From contig DJWR01000193.1 of the NCBI GenBank assembly GCA_002441055.1, positions 1 through 8,467 of the forward strand: a stretch of 8,467 nucleotides of DNA, in the 5' to 3' direction. Each line of letters opens with the position of its first letter. Position 1 is the stretch's first letter. Below, piece after piece: positions 1 through 5,536 of the stretch. Below the pieces are notes generated by a model that made no database searches, had not been told where the DNA came from, and saw only the letters and a list, made by a program, of their open reading frames with translations. This stretch comes from Caulobacteraceae bacterium UBA6225. GTDB taxonomy: Bacteria; Pseudomonadota; Alphaproteobacteria; Caulobacterales; Caulobacteraceae. A program made the position numbers and the translations under genes.

Positions 1-755
1 GCTACACATGGCAGGACCTGAAGACCACGGCCGTCAAGGACGGCACGGGCTATGTGATCAACGGCCAGAAGGCCGTGGTGATCGGCGCCCCCTGGGCCAC
101 CCACCTGATTGTCACCGCCCGCACCGGCGGCGGCCAGCGCGACGCGCAAGGCGTGTCGGTCTTCCTGGTGGACAAGAACGCCAAGGGCGTCACCACCCGA
201 GACTATCCGACGGTGGACGGCCAGCGCGCGTCTGAGGTCACCTTCGAGAATGTCTCCGTCGGCGTCGACGCCTTGATCGGCGCGGAAGGCCACGGCCTGC
301 CGCTGGTCGAGAAGGTCATGGATGAGGCCATCGCCGCCACCTGCGCCGAGGCCTGCGGCGTCCTGCGCCGCCTGCAGGAAGGCACTGTGGAATATACCCG
401 CACCCGCAAGCAGTTCGGGGTTCCGATCTCGTCCTTCCAGGTGCTGCAGCACCGGATGGTGGACATGTTTATCCAGCTCGAGCAGTCCATCTCCATGACC
501 TACATGGCCACGATCCGCCTGTCGGAAGAGGCCAATGAGCGCGCCCAGGCGATCTCCGCGGCCAAGGTGCAGATCGGCAAGGCCTGCCGTTTCGTCGGCC
601 AGAACGCCGTCCAGCTGCATGGCGGCATGGCTATCACCGACGAAATGGCCATCGGCCACTACTTCAAGCGGGCCACCATGATCGAGGGCGTCTTCGGCTC
701 CACCGATCATCACCTGGCCCGCTACGAGGCCCTGTCCTTCGGCAAGGCGGCCTGA
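1..755 (+). CDS. Acyl-CoA dehydrogenase, C-terminal part (5' end outside window)
   Basis: FAD-dependent acyl-CoA dehydrogenase that introduces the alpha-beta double bond into an acyl-CoA in the cytoplasm. The frame is already open at the window edge: the first whole codon is at 3 and the fragment has 250 residues, so about 130 N-terminal residues of a usual ~380-residue protein are missing. The fragment begins in the middle beta domain (YTWQDLKTTA, then VINGQKAVV and VSVFLVDKNAKGV). It continues into the C-terminal helical domain with YTRTRKQFGVPISSFQVLQH, the typical family signature, and QLHGGMAITDEM. Near the end, MIEGVFGSTDHHLARYE places a Glu (fragment residue about 228) where the catalytic base of this family sits. 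The sequence resembles proteins annotated as pimeloyl-CoA dehydrogenase small subunit, but the substrate cannot be read from the sequence. Nothing downstream suggests a shared pathway, and a hairpin separates it from the next gene. Confidence 0.92.
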   Translation, partial: YTWQDLKTTAVKDGTGYVINGQKAVVIGAPWATHLIVTARTGGGQRDAQGVSVFLVDKNAKGVTTRDYPTVDGQRASEVTFENVSVGVDALIGAEGHGLPLVEKVMDEAIAATCAEACGVLRRLQEGTVEYTRTRKQFGVPISSFQVLQHRMVDMFIQLEQSISMTYMATIRLSEEANERAQAISAAKVQIGKACRFVGQNAVQLHGGMAITDEMAIGHYFKRATMIEGVFGSTDHHLARYEALSFGKAA

Positions 756-766
756 TTTGACCCGAC

Positions 767-799
767 GCGCGCCGCCCGGTTCACGCCTGGGCGGCGCGC
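767..799 (+). terminator. GC-rich hairpin after the acyl-CoA dehydrogenase, possible terminator
   Basis: Positions 767-777 (GCGCGCCGCCC) and 789-799 (GGGCGGCGCGC) are perfect 11-base inverted repeats around an 11-base loop, starting 12 bases after the dehydrogenase stop codon. A strong hairpin just after a gene and before the next start suggests a transcription terminator. The following bases (ATTGGCCTTGCC) are not a real U tract, so it is either a weak intrinsic terminator or an mRNA-end stabilising hairpin. High-GC alphaproteobacteria often show such poor U tracts. Confidence 0.6.
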
Positions 800-843
800 A
801 TTGGCCTTGCCTTGCGCCTGCGAAGCGCGCTTAAGGCCACAGC

Positions 844-1737
844 ATGGCTCTGCGTGACTTCGCCCTGATCGTCCTCGTCTGTCTGATCTGGGCGAGCAAC
901 AACATCATTTCGAAATTCGTGGTGGCCGATCTCGCCGTGCCGCCGCTCTTCTACGCGGCCGTGCGCTTCGCCCTGGTTTCGCTGATCACCTTGCCCTGGC
1001 TGCTGCCCATGCCGCGCCCAAGGTGGCGGTTGCTGGTTGTGGCCCTGTTGATGGGCGGCGGCAATTTCGCCCTGCTGTTCATTGGCCTGCAGACCGCCAC
1101 GGCCTCAGCCGCCGCCGTGGTGATCCAGCTGGGCGTGCCCATCACCACCGTGCTGTCCATGGTCATGCTGGGCGAACAGGTGCGTTGGCGTCGAGGCATC
1201 GGCATCACCCTGACCCTTTCCGGAGCCCTGCTGGTCATGTGGGATCCGGGCGGCTTCGTGGTCTCCACAGGCCTCCTGTTCGTGGTCGCCGCGGCTTTCC
1301 TGGGCTCTCTCGGCGCAGTGATGATGAAGCAGATGGGCGGCGTCCGTCCGTTGCAGTTCCAGGCCTGGGTGGGTTTTGCCTCGGTCTGGCCCTTGGCGGC
1401 CCTCTCCATCTTCCTCGAGCCGGGGCAGGTCCAGGCGGGCCTGGCGGCGGGCTGGCCCTTCCTGGCGGCGGTGGTGTTCTCCGCCGTGGTGGTCTCGGTG
1501 GCCGCGCACACGGCCTATTACGGGCTGATCCAGCGCTATGAGGCCAATCTGATCTCACCGCTCACCCTGATGACGCCCCTGGCCACCATCGCGCTCGGCG
1601 TAGCGATCATGAGTGATCCCTTCGGGCCGCGCATGGCCATCGGCACGGCGGTGGCCCTGGCCGGGGTGCTGATCATCGCGCTACGGCCCAATCAGGTCGC
1701 CCCCCTCTTGCTCGCCTGGCGAAATCGCGCCGAATAG
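844..1737 (+). CDS. EamA/DMT-superfamily membrane transporter
   Basis: Inner-membrane protein of 297 residues, the usual length for drug/metabolite transporter family proteins with two EamA repeats and ten membrane helices. The chain is almost wholly hydrophobic, with short charged loops such as MPRPRWR and QVRWRRG. The first repeat shows the family-like start LIWASNNIISKF and the stretch TASAAAVVIQLGVPITTVLS followed by MLGEQ. The second repeat has GAVMMKQMGG and YYGLIQRYEANLISPLTLMT. Members export or import small metabolites, amino acids or drugs, and the substrate here cannot be predicted. The ATG at 844 has a weak AAGG about seven bases upstream and lies 88 bases after the dehydrogenase stop. 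The stop is only four bases from the amidase start, so the two are probably co-transcribed. Confidence 0.9.
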   Translation: MALRDFALIVLVCLIWASNNIISKFVVADLAVPPLFYAAVRFALVSLITLPWLLPMPRPRWRLLVVALLMGGGNFALLFIGLQTATASAAAVVIQLGVPITTVLSMVMLGEQVRWRRGIGITLTLSGALLVMWDPGGFVVSTGLLFVVAAAFLGSLGAVMMKQMGGVRPLQFQAWVGFASVWPLAALSIFLEPGQVQAGLAAGWPFLAAVVFSAVVVSVAAHTAYYGLIQRYEANLISPLTLMTPLATIALGVAIMSDPFGPRMAIGTAVALAGVLIIALRPNQVAPLLLAWRNRAE

Positions 1738-1741
1738 GGCC

Positions 1742-2461
1742 ATGGACATCATTCCCGCGCCTTCGCCCAACTTCAACGAACGGGCCGGTCCCCCGGACAT
1801 CCTGCTGCTGCACTATACCGGCATGGAGAGCGGGGAGGCGGCCATCGCCCGCCTGCGCGATCCTGAGGCCAAGGTCAGCTCTCACTATGTGGTGGAGGAG
1901 GACGGCCGCATCTTCACCCTGGTCGCTGAGGAGCGCCGGGCCTGGCATGCCGGCGTCTCGTTCTGGAAGGGCGAGCGCGATATCAACGGCCGCTCCATCG
2001 GGATCGAGATCGTCAATCCGGGCCACGAGTTCGGCTATCGACCCTTTCCCGACGCCCAGATCGCCGCCGTCATCGCCCTGGCTACGGACATCCGCACCCG
2101 CTGGATGATCGCCGACGGCGATATCATCGGCCATTCCGACGTGGCGCCGAACCGCAAGATCGATCCAGGCGAACTGTTTCCGTGGAAGACGCTGGCGCAG
2201 GCCGGGCACGGCCTCTGGGTCGAGCCGGACCCCGCGCCTGGCGCCCCCCTGGCCGAGGGCGCCGAGGGGGCCGGGGTCTTCGCCTTCCAGGCCGGTCTGA
2301 CGCGGCTGGGCTATGAATGTCCGCCGTCCGGTCAGTTCGACAGCGCGACGACGACCGTGGTCAGCGCCTTCCAGCGCCACTGGCGACCCCATCTGGTGGA
2401 CGGGATCGCCGATGGCGAGACGCGGGCGCGGCTGATCGCGCTCCTGCGGGCCCAGGCCTGA
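1742..2461 (+). CDS. N-acetylmuramyl-L-alanine amidase, AmpD/AmiD type, with peptidoglycan-binding domain
   Basis: Zinc amidase (Amidase_2 fold) that cleaves the bond between N-acetylmuramic acid and L-alanine in peptidoglycan or its turnover products; 239 residues. The active-site pattern is complete. H24 (LLLHYTG), H131 (IIGHSDVAP) and D141 (KIDPG) fit the zinc ligands of AmpD, with E89 (IGIEIVN) and K139 as the catalytic Glu and Lys; the H-to-D spacing of ten and the Lys two before the Asp match AmpD. SSHYVVEEDG (46-55) and RAWHAG (66-71) are further family motifs. Residues about 175-236 form a PG_binding_1-like domain (FAFQAGLTRLGY, GQFDSATTTVVSAFQRHW). No signal peptide or lipobox is visible at the N-terminus, so a cytoplasmic recycling role like AmpD is more likely than an outer-membrane AmiD role. 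It lies four bases after the transporter gene and overlaps the next start by one base. Confidence 0.93.
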   Translation: MDIIPAPSPNFNERAGPPDILLLHYTGMESGEAAIARLRDPEAKVSSHYVVEEDGRIFTLVAEERRAWHAGVSFWKGERDINGRSIGIEIVNPGHEFGYRPFPDAQIAAVIALATDIRTRWMIADGDIIGHSDVAPNRKIDPGELFPWKTLAQAGHGLWVEPDPAPGAPLAEGAEGAGVFAFQAGLTRLGYECPPSGQFDSATTTVVSAFQRHWRPHLVDGIADGETRARLIALLRAQA

Positions 2462-3069
2462 TGCATCCGGCGCCGCCCTTCCGGGTGACGGAGGCCGGGG
2501 CGCTGATCGGTCATCTGACCGCCTATCCCTTCATGGGGTTTTTCGCTGCCGGTGAGGCCGGCCTGAGGGTGGCCCACGCGCCGGTCGTGCTGCGACAGGA
2601 GGGGGAGGGCTTCGCGCTCGACTTCCATCTGTCGCGCAACAATGGTCTCACTCCGGTCTTCGCCAGGGGCGCCGTCGCTTTGGCGGTCTCCCAGGGACCG
2701 GACGCCTATGTGAGTCCCGACTGGTATGAGCGCCCCGACCAAGTTCCCACCTGGAACTATCTGACCGTCGAAGCGGAGGGCGAGGTGACGCCGCTCGGCG
2801 AGGCGGACCTGATCCAGATCCTCGATGACCTGTCGGCGCAGGCCGAAGCCCGGCTTGCCCCCAAGCCTGCCTGGACCCGCCACAAGATGTCGCCTGGACG
2901 GTTTGAGGCCATGCTGGCTGGCATCCAGGGCTTTCGCTTGCACCCTCATCGGCTGGAGGGGACCTGCAAGCTCTCCCAGAACAAGGCGGCGGGTGAGCGG
3001 GCTCGGGTGGCGGCGGCGCTTGGCGACCATCCTGTCGCCCGGGCGATGGGACTTATTCCCACCGATTGA
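2461..3069 (+). CDS. PaiB-family FMN-binding-fold protein (putative transcriptional regulator)
   Basis: Protein of 202 residues, close to the usual length of the PaiB family, which has a split-barrel flavin-binding fold and was named after a Bacillus regulator of sporulation and degradative enzymes. Family motifs are clear: FHLSRNN (55-61), AYVSPDWY (82-89), VPTWNYLTV (95-103) and LEGTCKLSQNK (165-175). PaiB proteins are annotated as negative regulators, but most have no demonstrated DNA target and some may be flavin- or heme-binding enzymes, so the function is uncertain. The frame stays open upstream to about 2317, but that extension has no family similarity and lies inside the amidase gene. 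The ATG at 2461 gives the correct N-terminus and forms a TGATG junction with the amidase stop, implying coupled translation. Confidence 0.92.
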   Translation: MHPAPPFRVTEAGALIGHLTAYPFMGFFAAGEAGLRVAHAPVVLRQEGEGFALDFHLSRNNGLTPVFARGAVALAVSQGPDAYVSPDWYERPDQVPTWNYLTVEAEGEVTPLGEADLIQILDDLSAQAEARLAPKPAWTRHKMSPGRFEAMLAGIQGFRLHPHRLEGTCKLSQNKAAGERARVAAALGDHPVARAMGLIPTD

Positions 3070-3104
3070 CACCCTTGACCGCGGGCGCCCCTACGCCCAC
3101 TGAT
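3066..3104 (+). promoter_or_regulatory. Candidate rnpB promoter overlapping the paiB-like stop codon
   Basis: Only 41 bases separate the PaiB-like stop from the 5' end of RNase P RNA. Two -35-like boxes are present: TTGACA at 3066-3071, which overlaps the stop codon, and TTGACC at 3075-3080. The second, with a 17-base spacer, puts a poor -10 (CACTGA) at 3098-3103, seven bases before the RNA's 5' end at 3111. A stable, abundant RNA should have its own promoter, and this is the only good -35 candidate near it. The -10 match is weak, so the exact positions are tentative. Confidence 0.45.
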
Positions 3105-3110
3105 CTGCGC

Positions 3111-3508
<398 letters not shown>

Positions 3509-3599
3509 GCCGCTTCCCCGTCACCGCCCCCCGTGCCCAGCGTTCAATCCCCACTATACTTAACATGTTCCATGTATGTTCTGTGGGGTGTTTACGCGC

Positions 3600-3608
3600 G
3601 TTAACCAT
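3600..3608 (+). promoter_or_regulatory. CtrA half-site-like element (GTTAACCAT)
   Basis: GTTAACCAT at 3600-3608 contains TTAACCAT, the half-motif of the alphaproteobacterial cell-cycle regulator CtrA. A related GTTAACCCAT lies at 3680-3689, inside the MraZ box array. Neither forms the full TTAA-N7-TTAA site, so binding is uncertain. Confidence 0.35.
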
Positions 3609-3638
3609 AAATCTCATGCGACATCTTTGTATTTTGGG

Positions 3639-3717
3639 GATTCCAGGCTTCAGAGTCATTGCGACCCAATCCATCCCATGTTAACCCATTTCCTGTTCGC
3701 TGGGGGTTGGCGGACTC
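3639..3717. promoter_or_regulatory. Cluster of three GANTC (CcrM-type) methylation sites
   Basis: GATTC at 3639-3643, GAGTC at 3653-3657 and GACTC at 3713-3717. In Caulobacter and relatives, CcrM methylates the A in GANTC, and GcrA uses the methylation state to activate cell-cycle genes, division genes among them. By eye I count only ten GANTC sites in the whole window, and three fall within these 79 bases ahead of mraZ. Methylation control is inference; the sites themselves are certain. Confidence 0.55.
3664..3688 (-). promoter_or_regulatory. Probable MraZ operator: three TGGG boxes at 10-bp spacing
   Basis: On the - strand three copies of TGGG follow each other at exactly ten-base intervals (complement of CCCA at 3665-3668, 3675-3678 and 3685-3688), each preceded by A or T and T-flanked or A-flanked after it. 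MraZ of E. coli is known to bind three direct TGGGN repeats separated by five bases, which is the same 10-base period. The boxes lie about 100 bases ahead of mraZ, the expected place for autoregulation. Seen: the repeat. Inferred: MraZ binding. Confidence 0.72.
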
Positions 3718-3747
3718 CGCTGGCGATCCGGCGGGATGGTTGGGGCG

Positions 3748-3765
3748 GCGACCTGTGGGGGTCGC
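3748..3765 (+). other. Small hairpin just ahead of the mraZ ribosome-binding region
   Basis: GCGACC (3748-3753) pairs perfectly with GGTCGC (3760-3765) around a six-base loop TGTGGG. It ends five bases before GAGGG (3770-3774), the only Shine-Dalgarno-like sequence in front of the mraZ ATG at 3787. In the leader RNA it could influence access to the ribosome-binding site, but a six-base stem in GC-rich DNA may be chance. Confidence 0.4.
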
Positions 3766-3786
3766 AAATGAGGGCGTCGGGCGCGA

Positions 3787-4254
3787 ATGTTTGTCTCGAC
3801 CTTCGAGAAGCAGCTGGACGCAAAGCGGCGCCTCGTGGTGCCGCAGGAGTTCCGCGCCCTCGTGTCGGGTCCCTTCGACGGCGTTGTCTGCTTCCCTTCC
3901 ATCGAGGCCGACTGCATCGAAGGCGGCGGCAAGGCCCTGTTCGACCGCTACAACGGCCTGATCGAGGAGCTTGAGTTCGGCGATCCCCTGCGCTCGGCGC
4001 TGGAGGTTTCGGTCCTTGGCGGCATGGCGCGCCTGTCCTTCGACACCGCCGGCCGGGTGACCCTGCCGGAAACCCTGTGTGATCTGTTTGGACTGACCGA
4101 CTGGGTGGTCATCGTCGGCCTGGGCGATCGTTTTCAGATTTGGGAGCGCGACGCCTTCCAGGCCCACCGCGCCGCCCAGCGCGAACTGGCCCGCGAGGGT
4201 CTGGCCAAGATGCGCGCTGACCAGCGCGCCGCCCGGCTGGGGGCCGCGTCTTGA
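3787..4254 (+). CDS. mraZ: MraZ, DNA-binding regulator of the division and cell wall operon
   Basis: First gene of the dcw cluster, 155 residues, the usual length. MraZ is an AbrB-like protein that forms rings and binds repeated boxes in its own promoter, repressing the operon in E. coli. The two halves each carry the DXXXR signature loop: D11-A-K-R-R15 followed by LVVP, and D86-T-A-G-R90 followed by VTLP. The N-terminus MFVSTFEKQLDAKRR and the ending FQIWERDAFQAH are typical of the family. The first loop has Arg where the common DxKGR form has Gly, a mild variant. The ATG at 3787 is chosen because it gives the canonical start; a GAGGG lies 12 bases upstream of it. The gene ends in TTGA, overlapping the rsmH start by four bases. 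The TGGG array at 3664-3688 is its probable target. Confidence 0.97.
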   Translation: MFVSTFEKQLDAKRRLVVPQEFRALVSGPFDGVVCFPSIEADCIEGGGKALFDRYNGLIEELEFGDPLRSALEVSVLGGMARLSFDTAGRVTLPETLCDLFGLTDWVVIVGLGDRFQIWERDAFQAHRAAQRELAREGLAKMRADQRAARLGAAS

Positions 4255-5180
4255 GCGCGCCCCATCTCCCCGTTCTCTTGACCGAGGTGGTTGAGGCCCT
4301 GGCGATCGCGCCTGGCGATGTGGTGGTCGACGGCACCTTTGGGGCTGGCGGCTATACCCGCGCCTTCCTGGCGGCTGGCGCCAAGGTGACCGGTTTTGAC
4401 CGCGATCCCACCGCCGCCCGCTTCGCCGCCGACCTGCCGGCCGAGGCCTTCACCCTGGTGTGCGCGCGGTTCTCGGAGATGGACGACGTCTTGGGGGAGG
4501 GCGGCGCCGATGGTGTGGCCCTGGACCTGGGCGTTTCCTCGATGCAGTTGGACGAGGCTGATCGCGGCTTCTCCTTCCTGCGGGACGGCCCGTTGGACAT
4601 GCGGATGGGCGACCAGGGCGAGACCGCCGCCGATCTCGTGAACACCGCTGAGCCCGAGGACCTGGCCCGAATCCTCTTCGTCTATGGCGAGGAGAAGAAG
4701 TCCCGTCGGATCGCTGGCGCCATCGCCCGGCGACGGGTCCAGCAACCCTTCACCCGCACCGCCGAGCTCGCCGACTTCATCGAGGGCGTCCTGGGCGGTC
4801 GCCGCGGCGCCAAGTCTCACCCGGCCACCCGGTCCTTCCAGGCCCTGCGTATTGCCGTGAATGACGAACTGGCGGAGCTTGAGGCCGGACTGGCCGCGGC
4901 TGAGCGGGTTCTGAAGCCGGGGGGGCGTCTGGCGGTGGTGACGTTTCACTCTCTGGAGGACCGGATCGTGAAGGCGTTTCTCGCCGAGCGCGCCGGCCGC
5001 ACACCCGCCGGGTCGCGCCATCTGCCCCCGGTAGAGGACGCCCGCGCCCCGAGCTTCACCCTGAGCTTCAACGGAGCCCGCACCTCCGGCCAGGCGGAGC
5101 TGGACGCCAATCCCCGGGCCCGTTCGGCCAAACTGCGGGCGGCGGTGCGTACTGAGGCGCCCGTGTGGGTGGCGGCATGA
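4251..5180 (+). CDS. rsmH: 16S rRNA (cytosine-1402-N4)-methyltransferase RsmH (MraW)
   Basis: S-adenosylmethionine-dependent enzyme that N4-methylates C1402 of 16S rRNA in the decoding centre; 309 residues, normal length. All family motifs are present: PHLPVLLTEVVEAL (4-17), the cofactor loop DGTFGAGGYT (27-36), the block starting DLGVSSMQLDEADRGFSF (92-109) and ending PLDMRM (114-119), HPATRSFQALRI (190-201) and FHSLEDRIVK (232-241). GGYT instead of the enteric GGHS is, from memory, common in alphaproteobacteria. The start is an unusual TTG at 4251 that overlaps the mraZ stop as TTGA. It is preferred because it puts PVLLTEV at the right distance from the N-terminus, no ATG lies nearby in frame, and a GGGGG run sits just upstream. 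Its own stop overlaps the ftsL start as ATGA. Membership in the operon is clear, though the protein itself is not a division protein. Confidence 0.96.
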   Translation: MSAPHLPVLLTEVVEALAIAPGDVVVDGTFGAGGYTRAFLAAGAKVTGFDRDPTAARFAADLPAEAFTLVCARFSEMDDVLGEGGADGVALDLGVSSMQLDEADRGFSFLRDGPLDMRMGDQGETAADLVNTAEPEDLARILFVYGEEKKSRRIAGAIARRRVQQPFTRTAELADFIEGVLGGRRGAKSHPATRSFQALRIAVNDELAELEAGLAAAERVLKPGGRLAVVTFHSLEDRIVKAFLAERAGRTPAGSRHLPPVEDARAPSFTLSFNGARTSGQAELDANPRARSAKLRAAVRTEAPVWVAA

Positions 5181-5536
5181 GCGTTCTGAATCGTCGCATT
5201 CGCGGGTTCCGGCTGGTCGACGTGATCGCCCTGGGCCTGCTCGTCCTGCTGATCATGAGCGTCTACCTGGCCAAGACCATCGCCAGTCGCGAGCGGGCCG
5301 AGATCGCCTCGGTGGAGCGCCAGATCGCTTCTGAGCGCGCGCAGATCCGCCTGCTCGAGGCCGAGGTCGCCCATCTGGAGCAACCGTCGCGCATCGAGCA
5401 CCTGTCGACCACCTATCTGGAAATGGGCCCGGTCGATGTGGCCCGGGAGACCACCGCCGAGGCCCTGGCCACCCTGGCGCCCCCCAAGCCTGCCCCTGCG
5501 CCAGCGCCGGCGCCGCCCGCGAAGGTGGAGCCATGA
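5177..5536 (+). CDS. ftsL: FtsL, small bitopic divisome protein
   Basis: A 119-residue bitopic membrane protein between rsmH and ftsI, the classic ftsL position. It has a short basic cytoplasmic tail (MSVLNRRIRGFR), one membrane helix at about 13-32 (VDVIALGLLVLLIMSVYLAK), and a periplasmic coiled coil at about 36-68 rich in Glu, Arg, Ile and Leu. Then comes the short conserved segment QPSRIEHLSTTYLEMGPV (69-86), as in other FtsL proteins. FtsL forms a complex with FtsB and FtsQ and activates the FtsWI septal synthase. The C-terminus is a Pro/Ala-rich tail (101-119, APPKPAPAPAPAPP) that looks disordered. Primary sequence is poorly conserved in this family, so the call rests on topology plus position. 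A GTG at 5165 would add four residues, but the ATG at 5177 forms a clean ATGA junction with rsmH and is preferred. Confidence 0.91.
   Translation: MSVLNRRIRGFRLVDVIALGLLVLLIMSVYLAKTIASRERAEIASVERQIASERAQIRLLEAEVAHLEQPSRIEHLSTTYLEMGPVDVARETTAEALATLAPPKPAPAPAPAPPAKVEP

Larger units (their letters stand above)
3509..3786 (+). promoter_or_regulatory. Non-coding control region of the mraZ division operon
   Basis: This gap between RNase P RNA and mraZ is visibly richer in A and T than the flanks, mainly between 3541 and 3700, as expected for a promoter region. It holds a TATACT box (3555-3560) followed by a small ACATG-TTC-CATGT palindrome (3563-3575), GTTAACC elements at 3600 and 3680, GANTC sites at 3639, 3653 and 3713, and TGGG repeats at 3665-3688. 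TTGCGA at 3659-3664 could be a -35. I cannot fix the transcription start: no -35/-10 pair is convincing by itself. I see no small gene in it, because the frames crossing it simply run into mraZ in other phases. Confidence 0.7.

Noticed and set aside
757..785. TTGACC at 757-762 as a -35 box for the transporter gene
   Set aside because: No credible -10 follows at 16-18 bases, and the spacer would fall in the hairpin at 767-799.
1673..2392. 239-codon frame on the - strand opposite the amidase
   Set aside because: Shadow of the amidase gene, which has all its zinc and catalytic residues.
2317..2460. 48-codon N-terminal extension of the PaiB-like protein from 2317
   Set aside because: It lies inside the amidase coding sequence and has Arg/Asp-rich, non-family composition. 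The ATG at 2461 gives the correct PaiB N-terminus and the overlap junction.
3555..3581. TATACT box with the ACATG-TTC-CATGT palindrome and ATGTTC direct repeat as a defined promoter and operator
   Set aside because: No recognisable -35 lies 16-18 bases upstream, and the repeats are too short to name a regulator. Noted only as part of the control region.
4134..5021. Long open frame on the - strand opposite rsmH (295 codons)
   Set aside because: It lies wholly antisense to mraZ and rsmH, both of which have full family motifs. Its Gly/Arg/Ala-rich product resembles no family. Long antisense frames are expected in GC-rich DNA.
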